From NCBI GenBank assembly GCA_027475525.1, contig JAMWFC010000091.1, forward strand, positions 62,001 to 126,000: a stretch of 64,000 nucleotides of DNA. Reading direction: 5' to 3'. This stretch comes from Macrolepiota albuminosa. Its lineage: Eukaryota; Basidiomycota; Agaricomycetes; Agaricales; Agaricaceae. The position numbers and the translations under genes are program-made. Of this stretch, positions 47,300-58,945 are shown one piece after another. The notes below the pieces were generated by a model, which made no database searches, was not told the origin of the DNA, and worked only from the letters and a program-made list of their open reading frames with translations. How positions within the stretch are numbered: position 1 is the stretch's first letter; every line of letters starts with the position of its first letter.

Positions 47300-48590
47300 G
47301 TTTTTTAAATCTTCTGCTATCACAATGCATCAAAACTCTTGACTTCTTTTAGTATCATGTTGAAAATGTGCATTTATGACTGGCTCACTTGATCTGGAGC
47401 TCTCCTTCCTAAATACATGTAATCCACCTGTTTCACATGCTGTGAAGATGCCAGCTGTGTCTGCATACTAGCCTCTGCTAAAGCAAGATAACAAGCTACT
47501 TTATGACACTAGCATGAGATTTGAAATGCCAGAAGGTCTATCCATGTCACAGATGATGTCCATAGTGAGGCCTGATGGTAAACTAGAGAAGAAATCTGTG
47601 GTCTCAAGAGTATTGCTGCCAGCAATCCAGATGCCCTCACTAATGTATCCAGTATTGCCTGAGAGCTTGTCAGCTCAGTTAAAAAGTCAACTGGACCTCA
47701 CCCAGTACTTGAAGATGGTGCAAGGCAGTACTTAAAATTTGTAGTGGACAATACTGCTGGACCAGAGCAGTCATCATCAACAACAACTCAGCATCAGCAA
47801 AGACTAGTAATCTGGGTCAGTAATGAGAACAACAAAGTTGTATGAATAGAACAAATGCTGTTGGCATCTAAGGAACAGGAGTTGCATGAGAAAGGCAGCA
47901 GACAACTGCAAGTGAGGCATGAAGGCCTCAGGAAAGTTCTGGATTTAGAGTCTGAACTAGAATCCTCAGATGATGAGGAGAGTAAAAGGTCACTTTTGAC
48001 CTTGTCTATCTAGTTACAACTAGTTTTAGACCAATATCCATTGGCTACCAAAGAATCAACATGAAAGCATTTGCAGCTTTATGTAATGAAGTATTTACAA
48101 TTGTTGGCTGCTAAGAGCCACAATGTATCTCAAGCAGATTCAACAGAATATATTGTACACATCTTTAAACTCAAAGTAATTGAGTATCTAAAGTGTAAGG
48201 CAGCTCAATGGTCAGCAGTCTTGACAGCCACACTAGCTGACTCAGTAAAATGCAAAATAATTGTGTGCCAATGAGTGCCAGTAATTGCAGATGTGATGGA
48301 TCTGTTGAATGTGTCTTGTCAGGCAAATGAGTCACATCAAGACTATATTCAGCATCAAAATGCTGCAAACTATTAATATAGTATTAGTGGGGTGCCTCAA
48401 CAGGCATTATCTGAGGTTGACACTGTGACAACCACTCTGGCTGAGCTAGATGAGCCAATTGTAGTTTAGGAGGTGAAGACACCTCAGAAGTAAATCACCA
48501 TCAAGAAAAAGATGGACAAAGTTCATATTCTAGAAGAACATGCTAGATCTTGTCATGTAATGTGACATGTCTACCTGGTAGACAATTAGA
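47300..48590 (+). pseudogene. Gag-like internal region of the 175-bp-LTR element (second copy)
   Basis: Homologous to 21677-22985. Shared peptide traces are IVRPDGKLEKKSVV...LLPAIQMPSLMYPVLPES (47514-47735), YIVHIFKLKVIEYLKCKAAQW (48071-48274) and HQDYIQHQNAA...GVPQQALSEV (about 48330-48420). Numerous stops show decay. In both copies the sequence reads as a former Gag, but I cannot place it in a named family from motifs. Confidence 0.5.
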
Positions 48591-48699
48591 ACAAACACAT
48601 TAATCATCAGAGAGTGTGCAATTAGAACTTGCACAACTATAGATTCATTAATTGACAACCAGGGAATAATATTTGAAAGACATGAAGAAGTGATGCCTG

Positions 48700-50029
48700 T
48701 GGTTGATATGTGGCAACAGTTTGCTGCTTGAACTGCTAAACCAGACAGAAATCCAGAGGGTAGTGACAATAATAGTGAATACTACAATTACAGAGAGCAT
48801 AATAATTGCAATAACAATAATGGAGGCTATGATTGTAGAAATAACAATTGAGATGACAGAAATTGTTGTGATAGTGGTAGACACTCTGGTGTACTACTAG
48901 TAGATCAAGATGTGCAGCAGCAGCCTGCACCATGACCAGAAAGAATGGCCAATGAGCACTTATATCAAAGCCTCCAGCATTTTTAATGCCCACACCTCAT
49001 GAGTTGTGTGAAAGTATGCCTGGAATAAATGAGGCAGTCAATCAATTTGCCTATCATCTCTCCTCTTTTCTGTATGCAGAAGGCCTTTATATGTCCCTTG
49101 CATGGTCTTTTCAGTGCAAAACAATTTTTGCAACAAGTAGCTCAGGGCCATTGTTATGCCCTTGCAAGTCTGTTGGCCCTGGTGCTGGTGCCTTCTCTCA
49201 TGCTAAAAAAAGTAGCAGGGCTGAACTTGGCTTTAGCATTAAAAATGTTCTGGGCATTCTCTACAAATATGTAAATGTTAGCCAGACTGCAGGGTGCACT
49301 CTGTGTACTAGTGCTGAGAAGAGTCAAGATGGAGTTCTGGAGAGATTTGAAATTATGGTCATTGAGGCTGTTTAATAAGGCTATGCATGTGAATAAATTT
49401 ACATCAACTTTCTCAATGTCAAAGATACATTTGACCATATTGACAATTCATCTAGCTGTGATTAGAAGAGGTTCTGCTGTTGAGCAGTAAGTAGATGAAG
49501 CATCCTGGAGAAGGGCAATCTGTTTGATAAGACCCTCTCTCTGCATGGGTGCCTTCAAATCAGCATAGCAGGCAGTTGCTTCCCTATCAGTAACAAGGTT
49601 ACAGTGCTTGGCATTGTTGAGTGCTGACTTGATGAAAGTGATGGTGAGTCTGTTGTTCAGACCCTAGTTGGTGTACATGCAAGGCTCCATATTAATGCCT
49701 GGTCAAACAGCAATATTGTCAAAAACATGAGAGTATATGCTATCAAGAATAAGAGCATCTTTAAGTTTCTTAGTCCACTGTGAGAAGTTGCCATCAGCAT
49801 GAGCATACTTTGAGCCTTTTTATCTGTGGCATATAACATGCTCTGGGACAGAGGGGTTGGTAGCATCAGTAAGCAAGACAGACAAGAGAAAGATAGGTGC
49901 CATAGCAAGCAGAATCACCTGGAAGAGATAGAGAAGATAGACAAAGAGTTCAGATATGTGATGCAGCATATGAATGGACTGGATAGAGGTCTTGATCAAA
50001 GAAAAAGTAATTCCAAGGTCTGGTGTCAA
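48700..50029 (-). pseudogene. Ty1/copia Gag remnant on the opposite strand
   Basis: Minus-strand reading from about 50029 gives broken copia Gag: NFSQWTKKLKDALI near 49790, DREATACYADLKAPMQREGLIKQI near 49560, and then the clearest part (49438-49154) with VNLFTCIALLNSLNDHNFK, LLSTSTQSAPCS and IYIFVENAQNIFNAKAKFS, which fits the UBN2/Gag_pre-type copia capsid pattern. A His/Cys/Asn-rich stretch (48993-48736) follows. It lies inverted between the gag-like and pol parts of the plus-strand element, so it is a separate nested insertion or a rearrangement. Confidence 0.6.
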
Positions 50030-50510
50030 TGTCTGTATTAAAGAGCAATTGACAATAAGCCCATAACCTATTAGAATTCAGACTTATAAACAAGTATCTA
50101 GTTCAATTTCTCAGTCTAGTATAATCAACTGAGAGGCTCACTTGCAGTAGCTACATTTATATACTTGTTATGAACAATGGGAATAATAAAAAGATATTAA
50201 ACAAAGCATCAGTGTGGTGGCTCTGTATGTTGAGTGGCCAATGTGATATTGTAAAGTGTGAAGTAGTATGTGATAAGTGGTAGCCAATGTAACATTATAA
50301 GTGATAAACACCAACATAGTGAAGGGTGCAGTGCACAATAGTTACATAATTACATGATTTCCATTGGGCAACACTGTTGACTAATTACATGGTTTTTGTC
50401 ATGTTCATCTTTTATCGGTCAGTGTTTTTTTTTCTATTACCTCTATTTTCATCCTTCACAGTTAGCTCTCAGTGCTTTATCTTTGACACTTCTCTCTCAG
50501 GATCACTTTC

Positions 50511-52708
50511 ATGTTTTATGCACCTATAAACTTAAAATACTTTTCAGATGTACTTTTTATAATTATAAGCTATGATTTGTGCCAAAAGCACAAATTTCAT
50601 AGCTTGTTGGAGGCTTCACTCCTAAATTGCTCCAAAATTTCCTCCAACACAGCCTTCACCTTAACTAAACAAAGTGATATTAAGGCTCCAAGTATGGAAC
50701 AACACAATGAAAATAATTCAATTATGTATTTGTTGCTAATGTGGAATTTAACTACACAGAGAGAGAAGTAATGGGTAGAATCAGTTTATATTTTATGTTG
50801 CACCAATTTAAAATTTGATAGTTGTCAGAGAAAGTTTCTTTTGACCATGATTCTTTCTTACTTAGAGAAAGGCTGTCAAAGTCAAAGTTTCCTGCAGAAC
50901 TGGTTTTACTTACACTTCTTGTTCTAGGTGGTACATGTACAGTATCTCAATATGGGACTATTATTGATATAGTCTTGTCATAGTCAAAGCCAGTTGCCAT
51001 TATTTCTTTGCTATCTTCCTCAAACTAAAAGAGGATGTCACTAATGCAGTATGCAAAATTGTATCTAGAATTGAAAGACAGTCAGATTGACAGATCAAAA
51101 TTATTGGGACAAACAATGGCACCAAATTTGTAAACTCTACTATGAGCAAGTTTTGTGCTCTAAATAGAATTAAAAAACACAAATCTACAAATCTATATTG
51201 TTCTCAACAAAATGACATAGCCAAATAAGCAATAGCTGTGCTCATGACAATGACTTGTTGTATGTTTTATAATGCAAGAATGGGCCTACAATACTGGGGC
51301 AAAGCCTTCATATATGCCATCTACATCTGATCTATTACTTTCATATTTGCACTGCAAGGGAGAATTCCTTACACAGAATGGTTCAGACAAAATAAAAAAC
51401 CTGACGTATTACATTTATATATATTTGAATCTCTTGAATGGGCTTATGTACTGAAAGAAGTACAACATGGAAAGCTCAAGTCAAGAGCAGTATGAATACA
51501 AATGCTCAGATAGTGGAGCAATAAAACAAAAGACTATCAATTAGAAGATCTATAAAATGGAAAGTTAATTATGTACAGAGATGTTTAATTTCATGAGGAT
51601 AATACTCCTAGCAAATTGGCCAGAATAGAGCCTGATCACAAACAAATAGCTCTTTAGACTAAGAATATTGACACAGTCTTGTACTTTGAAGAGAATAAAC
51701 CTTGCTGTGTCTTTATTCCAACCATGCACTCCAAATCAGATGTAAAGCATGAACTGATGGAGACAGATGAAGAAACCACTCACAAATTTTCTCCTGCCAC
51801 TAAGTTACAATATCTAACTCATCTAACTACATCCAATCAGCATGTTGAATCATTACAGACTCCATCTGCTCATTGTAAAACTTCTAAATAAAACAATTTG
51901 CCCAGGCAAGAGCCCAGTACTCACAAGCAATGTTTACCTGAAAGGTATTGACACAATGAAAGATCAAGTGATCTGAATAACCACTCAGCTTTTATTGCCA
52001 CTTCTAGACCTTTATATGCAGAGGCAATGGCCTCTCCTCAAGCAATCAAATGGTGACAAGCTGTGAAAAAAGACTATAATCAGCTTGTTAACCAAAAGGG
52101 TATTTGAAGAAGTTGACAAGGTACCAATCCAAAAAAAGGGCTATTACAAGCAAAATTGTACTTAAACAGAAATTTAATGAAAACAGACAATTTTAAAAGT
52201 ATAAAGTGTGAATTGTAGCTCAAGAATTCTCACAAATACCTAGTATAGACTACAAAAAAACATTTTCTTCAGTTGTCAAATTTACCATGCTGTGAATCTT
52301 CCTGTTGCTTATTGCTATTTTAAATTTCAATGTTCATTGAATTAATATAATTGGTGCTTATTTGGAGGAAAATCTTGATGAAGAAATTTACATGAAAGCT
52401 CTATTCAAAATTCGAAAAGAGAAATATTGGAAACTACATAAAGCCATTTATGGGCTTAAACAAGGCAGCTGACAGTGGAAACAATGGCTACATAAGGTAC
52501 TCTTTAAACTCAGCTTCAAGCAGACATTATCAGATGACTGCCTTTATATTGTCCAAGACAAAAGAATGATTATTTTAATTGTCCTGGTCTATGTAGATAA
52601 CATGGCTATAGCCAGAGAAAACACATTGGATATTATAAATTTCAAAAGAAACTTGTCCAAGACTTTGATGTGACAGACCTAGGTGAAATACATTATATTC
52701 TAGGCATA
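50511..52708 (+). pseudogene. Ty1/copia pol remnant: integrase and reverse transcriptase
   Basis: The plus strand carries integrase-core sequence at 51090-51660: KIIGTNNGTKFVNSTMSKFC, then SQQNDIAK, MGLQYWGKAFIYA, HGKLKSRAV and YRDV. The second catalytic Asp (usually SDNGTE) reads TNNGTK and the catalytic Glu (usually NGIAE) reads NDIAK, so the active site is destroyed. 51679-51891 is the linker. RT follows from about 52300: YMKALFKIRKEKYWKLHKAIYGLKQGS, YVDNMAIAREN (normally YVDDM) and DLGEIHYILG. The sequence stops at 52708, where the 3' LTR of the minus-strand gypsy element begins. Many stops are present. Confidence 0.8.
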
Positions 52709-52899
52709 TGTAACGTAGTTACAATAGTGGAAATTCTAAGTCCTTAGTCACACGAGTGAATCAGACTAGCGTCTCAATTTCAGCTATGTAACACAAGAAA
52801 AAGAACTAAAGTCCAAATAACTATAAATACTAGTATAAATGTGATGTTACATCACATAATAACAAGATAGGTATCATAATGTAAGTTTGGGCTGTTACA
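52709..52899 (-). repeat. 3' LTR of the minus-strand Ty3/gypsy element
   Basis: 191 bp with ends TGTAAC and GTTACA. On the minus strand it is preceded directly by the polypurine tract AATGGGGGGCA, which fixes it as the 3' LTR. It abuts copia RT sequence (ATATTCTAGGCATA) at 52708, so the gypsy element integrated into the older copia copy. The partner 5' LTR and target-site duplication would lie beyond the N gap and are not visible. Confidence 0.8.
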
Positions 52900-52910
52900 T
52901 GCCCCCCATT
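52900..52910 (-). promoter_or_regulatory. Polypurine tract of the gypsy element
   Basis: On the minus strand the sequence AATGGGGGGCA sits immediately before the LTR start TGTAACAG, the standard site for plus-strand DNA priming in LTR retroelements. Confidence 0.75.
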
Positions 52911-53080
52911 GAGATTGTTATCATGATCTAACATATCCATATTGCATCGAGGGCTCAATTGCTGCCTCGGTGCATTCTCGTTTTTTTTTTTCAGATGGGG
53001 CAGCATTGCCGCCCCTTTGTCTTCATCTCTCAATATTGCCAGGCGCTACTGCGCCACTCTCCCGCATGCAGTGTTCTGAT

Positions 53081-55837
53081 CTACGCTGAATATCCAGATG
53101 GGGTGGGCAATGGGCTAGGAGCCTCGCCCAATCTGCTGCCGCTTTCATCTCTTAAGTCGACGTTAGTCGACAACGATGGTTGGGCATCCATGACCTCTTT
53201 GGGGGTGGCCATTTCTATATTCTCCAGGGTGACGTTAGTTGCCTCGGTGTCCACAGGGCACCCTGGGAGCGTCAGGATGGGAGGAATGTCCTTCTGCAGT
53301 CTCATCCGCAAATACTCAAAGTTGGGGTTGGCACCAATATAGTAGTACATTCCCCTGCTCTGTGTGGGCATGCTTGCCCTCTCCTCCTCATATATCTTAA
53401 ACAATAGACAATATCAATCATCTGCATCCATCTCATACCACCCGTCCCAGTTTGGGATGGCAGGAGGCACGCTGTACGTGGCCAAGCAATGATGTCACTC
53501 ATTATTGGCTGCTTTCTCATTGAAGGCCACTATGGCCTCCCTATATAATCCAGGTTGTGCAAACACCAGTGCCAGCTGTCGCACTATGGTGGGTTGACCT
53601 GCTCCACTGGCACATACTGCCCATGCCAAGGCATAACCAAAGAGTGTACAGTAGTGTATCTGATACACTAAGTCAAAGGCCAGACTGGTAAATGCATTAT
53701 CCAGGCCTGGATGGCCAAGTACAATGGCATACCACGCCAATGTGTCGAGGTCAAATGGTTGCGTAGGTGGAGGGGGACACATAGCCACAAGTTGCAAGCT
53801 GCCATCTTCCTTGTGCGTTGTCAACCAAGAGGGTATGGTCACCCACTCCATCATGGCATCGTCCTCAGACACGTCCAGTCATTGAGGGTCAACTGGGGAC
53901 GTGAACGTTGCGTTGTCCAGCGCATACCTCATAGTGTCGTCTCTGAAGTCGGTCTCAATCATCCCAGCAAAGTGCTGGAACTCTGTAAACAGCATGTACA
54001 CCACAATACGTTCCTGCCATGGAGCGTGCTCATTAGACAGGTACTTGAACAGCCTGTCTAGCTCGTGCGGGTTCATGGGGAATTCCCATGGCACATGCTT
54101 GTATACTACGGTGCATGGTACAGCCACACTCTTCTGATATTGCTGCTTAAAATATAAGGCCTTATTGGCCTTGTTCCCAAAGAAAACAGCATTGGAGTAA
54201 GGGGACCAGTAGAAATACTCTCCCAGACCCCCCACAAAACAGGAGTTGCGTCGCTCTACATTATTGACATTCCAAACGTATGCCCCTAGCAAGTCCAGGA
54301 TTCTCCCAGACTGCAACTTGGCCTGTCGCTCCACAAGGCGTTCTGCCTCCAGCTTCCGATTCGCCTTCTTTTTGTGCACCTGTGCAAGATACAGCTGTCT
54401 CCCCAGACGATCTATTGAGGACTCTCCAGGCCTATCCTCTTCGCCTTCCGACATGGATGAGGATGACTCCTGCCTGTAATTATTGTCCTCATCTGCTACG
54501 TCTCCAAAGGCTGTCTTAGCCTTGCCTTTACCCTCTTCCTTCCTGCTGGGAGCAGGTCGTGGGTCACTCAGAACCAGTGCTACGACAAACATGCTGGCTG
54601 GAGTGGGCAGGAGCTCTGGAAGTATGAATTGTAGCTGGGCAGGCCCTGCCCCAAACGGAACATCAGCAGGGAAATTTCGTGAGACCAGCTTGCTCACATC
54701 AACCTGATGCCTGGGCCCCTGCCTCCTCGCTGGTGCTGCCATCACAGGACTGGGTGCATGTATGGAAGCCTCCATACCCTTATTGGGTGCACTTGGCACC
54801 CCCACTCTCCCCGCTGGTGTCTCACTCACTCTCACTGCCAGTTCCTCCACCCTGCGGATCTCCGTACTTTCTGCAGTCGATACTTCTCCTGCCTCCATAC
54901 CTTCATCACGGCCCTCCACTGTAAGCCTGATGAACGGTCCCTCCACCAACTCCACTAACGGCTTCATCAGCTGCTTTTCATATGCCCGTAGTAAATTACC
55001 ATGCTCTTTCTCTGCTACTTTAGCCCTCTTGGGCTCACTCTTGCAGTCCTCTGTCTGGCTCTGCGTTTTGCACTTCTGCGCATTTGATAGCTGCTGCAGC
55101 GCCATCTGCTCCTGACATTGCAGATTATCGTTTTCATCCAGCAGCCCACTCAGCACCATCATCACGAGCGGATCACTCAAAAACTTGGCATCCAAGGGCA
55201 CCGAGTACCCTGCTGCCCCCAATCTCCACTGCATGGCCTCTTGCATTTCCTCCTCCACCTCTACTGGCTCCTCCACCTGTCCCCTGCCCTTCTCCTGCCT
55301 GCTTCTCATGGCAATAGGGGCTTTTGGTGTCTCAGCACCAGAGGATCGAGCAACTGGAGTCTTCACAGTACCCCCTTGCGTCCGGTGTACTCGAGACTCC
55401 ATTCCAACATTTTGCAATTGCCACAGTGCCTGCAGAGGCACTTGTGGCGCTAGGAAGGCTCCCATATATCCTCTCAGCACATACTGTGCCACTCTCCATG
55501 GTTGTGGAATTGACTGCACCGCTCCCCTCAGGTGTGGGTAGTAGTACTGCAGCGCATTCTGCACTTCGTCATCGACTTCCATAGGTACCAGGCCAACTGG
55601 GCCAGGCATCACCTGTGGATACCCCCACTGAGTAGCTTGATAATATGGTTGTCCTGGGGGACCTTCTTGATACCGTCCTCCCACATAAAACATTTGCGCA
55701 GGCGACGCCTGCATTGACTGCTGCCCCAACTCTTTGTAACTCTCTTCCTCATAGTCCACTGGGTCATGCCCAGTTCCCCCCCTCCTCAAGCCTGCGCTCA
55801 AACTCTCAGGCTGTTTACATTGCTGATAGTATGACAT
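53081..55837 (-). pseudogene. Third ORF of the gypsy element, uncharacterised protein in env position
   Basis: A single minus-strand frame from MSYYQQCKQPESL (55837) to 53081, about 918 codons, is interrupted by just three in-frame TGA codons (53879-53881, 53495-53497, 53414-53416). The N-terminal half is Pro/Gln/Tyr-rich then acidic and disordered (about residues 1-270). A coiled segment (QLYLAQVHKKKANRKLEAERLVER near residue 480) leads to a globular C-terminal half with FVGGLGEYFYWSPYSNAVF, EFPMNPHELDRLFKYLS, LAFDLVYQIHYCTLFGYALAW and QLALVFAQPGLYREAIVAFN. It has no signal peptide or membrane anchor and no env-like features. The C-terminal half resembles, from memory, a dispersed family of uncharacterised Agaricomycete proteins. 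Its place between the chromodomain (170 bp upstream) and the polypurine tract (180 bp downstream) implies it is carried by the element. Confidence 0.7.
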
Positions 55838-56010
55838 CTTACGATAAATTGCGGGGGAGCAGACTAAAGCCAGGATAGAAAGAAAAATCTCTCCTCGTTA
55901 TGCTGCTGACAAACTCAGCCATGCTGACATAACCCCATCCAAGCATGGTCACACTCCACCACGTCACCCTTACTGCCGCTGGGACTGGCAGCCCAGCTCA
56001 ACCACCTCCC

Positions 56011-57630
56011 TCACACATTACCCACATGTCTTGCTAGGTCCCGTAGGCAGCCAACACCCTGCAGCTCCAGGTAACAGCTCAGAGCCTCCAATTCCACGCA
56101 ACTGCGCAATGGCTCCCACGTCGTGTCCCCCAGACTCCAATACACCTTGAATCCAAGGCCACCCCGCGCCATCCACTGATGGCCAATAATCTCATCGACA
56201 AACCATTCCTGATCCCTGGCAGCCCCAAAGTCATAGGGTTCTGGGGTGGCCCTGCTAGGAAAGAGTGCATTATCACTCAGGCTGTAAAGTTGTAGCAATG
56301 ACACATGAAACTTAAGCACGATCCACCTCTTCTGCAACGCAGCTGGCAACTCCAGCACATAGTTTGATGTGCTCAGCTTGACGCTATGGACCCGATAGGG
56401 CCCTACCCACTTTGGGCAAAGCTTTGCTGCCCTGCCCTTAGGCAAGTTGAGATTCTTTGTAGACAAGAACACCAAATCACCCTGCGCAATCACAGGTTCC
56501 TTACTCCTCTATGTGTTTGTGTTACATGTCTGAAATACGTGAGCTTCAATAATCGTGTTGTGTGCATCTGCCAGATTAGCCAATGCCTGCTGTGCAAACT
56601 CATGCACCCCCCGGTGCGCAACCCCGTCACTGCAAAACTCTTGCAGCATGGTAGGCATATACCCACCATTCAGCTCAAACAGTGCATAACACGTCATCTC
56701 AGACACACTTGCGTTGATCGCAAACTCGGTCATGGGCACCTTATCAACCCAGTCCCCCTGGTCCGGCCAGACCACCGTCCTAAAAATCTGTGCCACATTG
56801 CGATTAGCGCACTCCGTCTGCCCATCAGTCTGTGGATGGAACAACGTCAACATGAGCAGCCTTGCTCCCAACAATTTGTGCAATTCCCTCCACTAAGCGG
56901 AAGTGAATTTCGCATCCCTATCGCTGACAATGGAGCTTGGCAGCCCATGCAACCGCACTATCTCCTTGAGATATATCCACAACAACTCAGCTGCTGTCAT
57001 GGTAGTGTTGACCAGTATCAAATGCACCATACTGGTCATCCAACAAATGACCACCCAGAGATAGTCATAACCCTGGGACCTCAGGAAAGGACCAACAAAG
57101 TCCATCCCAATCAAGTCCCAAGGCCTAACGGGAATAGGCAGAGAGTGCAGCCAGCCTGCCAGCCTTGTGTTGGATGTCTTTGACCGTTGGCACGACTTGC
57201 ACATCCCACAGAACTTAGTCGCATCCGCAACCATCTGAGGCCACCAATACCACCACCGCACATAGGCCAGCATCTGCTGGGGGCCAAAGTGCCCCACTAT
57301 ACAGTGCGCTTGCTCCAGCAAAGTCGTAATCAGCTGCTGGTTTCTTGGCACCCTGAGCACTCTATTCCCCACCACATTGCTGGTGTATACCAACCCGTCC
57401 TCCACGGTAAAGCAGGCATGATCCCCCAGGCTCACCACGATCTCCGCAAACAGCACATCACGTGCATATTCACGTCTCACCATGTCTGTAAACTCGCGAT
57501 CCTCTGGGCCAACCAGCCCTGCTTCACCGCCACTCGACTTCAGGGCCTCCCCCAGCACTAGGCTTCCCAGCCCTGCTGCATGTAGCCCATCCACCATCCG
57601 TCCATCGGGCATCTCCTGAGCCCATGCCAT
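56011..57630 (-). pseudogene. Gypsy integrase with chromodomain
   Basis: Three minus-strand pieces: 57630-56893, 56883-56509 and 56493-56011. The zinc-binding H2C2 region is HCIVGHFGPQQ...FCGMCKSCQRSK. The catalytic core has the first Asp in LIGMDFVGPF, the second in IVSDRDAKFTS and the Glu in HPQTDGQTECANR, so all three acids are intact. The C-terminal domain (AQGDLVFLSTKNLNLPKGRA, KWVGPYRV) is followed by a chromodomain: WFVDEIIGHQW, FKVYWSLGDTTWEPL. This places the element among chromoviruses, whose chromodomain guides integration to particular chromatin. A TAG at 56893-56895 (within FTS..WREL) and another near 56510 interrupt the frame, so the copy is inactive. Confidence 0.85.
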
Positions 57631-57792
57631 ATCACATGCCTCCAGTTCACGCTGCTCCTGCCGGTCTCATAGGCACCGACTGCACCTAGCCTCCTGAACC
57701 TGCATGGCCCAGATCTCAATCACATGCTCCTTGATCTCCTCATATCTCTGAATGGGCAAATCCTCCTCATCCGGATCCATGCACCTGTCTGC

Positions 57793-58945
57793 CTAGACAT
57801 ATTCGTACTCATCATATATGTCCTCCTTCATGTCACTCTCGAAGTATCGGGACAAACAGTCAGCAATCTTATTCAGCTCGCCTTTCACATATGTAATGTC
57901 GAACTGATACCTCGACATATAATCTACCCAGCAGCGTTGCCATGGTGACAGGTATACCTGTGTCTTGAAGAACTCAAGAGCCTTATGGTCAGTGATGACG
58001 TATATCTTATACCCCATCAATTTGTCCTCCCATTTCAGCAGGGCCTCCAGTATGGCCAGTGTCTCCAGCTCATGCATGGCGTAATTTTGCTGCGCCGCTG
58101 TAAACTTTTTCGACATGAACCCGGTGGGGTGGCAAGTCTGCCATGACGCCCCCTGCCCATACATTGCCCTGACTCCAGTCTTGGACGCATCACAAATGAG
58201 CCATATAGGCTCATTCTGCCTAGGATCAATAGGACGCAGCACCAGCATCTTAGCACAAATCTGCTTGATCATCTCGAAGCACCACTGGTGCAGTGGTTGC
58301 CAGTGGAACAGGGCCCCATTCAGCATCATGGCCATCAGTGGCCCTGTATAGGCCGATATGTCTGGCAAGAAGGTGCCAATATAATTTACCAACCCCACAA
58401 AGCACTGGATATCATTGTAATTCCATGGTACCTGCCACTCCCAAATCCTATCAATCTTATATGCATCAGGGTGGATCCCCTGGTCATCTATTACATGATC
58501 CAAGCAGTCAATCATCTCTGCGTACAACTCGCACTTCTTCCATTTAAGATACAACCTGTTCTCCCTAAGTCATTCAAACACGACCCTGAGATGGTCCTCA
58601 TGCTCCTCAATGGAGTCCAAGAATATAAATATGTCATCCAAGTACACATGCATGAACTTCCTGATAACATCACAAAATATTGAGGTCACCAACCTCTGAA
58701 ACGTTGCCAGCGCATTACAGTTGCCAATCTGCATAATATTACTCACAAACATCCCCATGGGTGACGTGAACAGTGTCTTGTGTATGTCGGACGTATATAT
58801 GTGCACCTGCTCATACGCATCAGTCAGGTCAATTTTTGACCACACCTTTGCCTGAGCCACATCCTCCTGGATGACCTCCTAGTCTGGCAGGGGTGTCATG
58901 TCCTTAACAGTGTTATCATTGCACTGCTGCGCATCCAGCGCTGTT
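57793..58945 (-). pseudogene. Gypsy reverse transcriptase (C-terminal part) and RNase H
   Basis: Minus-strand frames 58860-58570 and 58554-57793. RT shows WSKIDLTDAYEQV (first catalytic Asp) and HVYLDDIFIF (YLDD box), then thumb sequence GLVNYIGTFLPDI. RNase H follows with its acids in LICDASKTGV, HELETLAILEALLKW, ITDHKALEFF and KIADCLSRY. Upstream (58945-58861) TALDAQQCNDN...VKDMTPLPD reads through one TAG. A stop or frameshift lies near 58565. The RT amino terminus is separated from this by a ~1-kb insertion. Confidence 0.85.

Noticed and set aside
48640..48900. Asn/Tyr/His-rich frames on both strands
   Set aside because: They are low-complexity products of an AAT/ATT-rich stretch between two gag remnants.
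53901..55878. Several plus-strand frames over the gypsy third ORF
   Set aside because: They are shadows of a much longer minus-strand frame with conserved-looking globular sequence.
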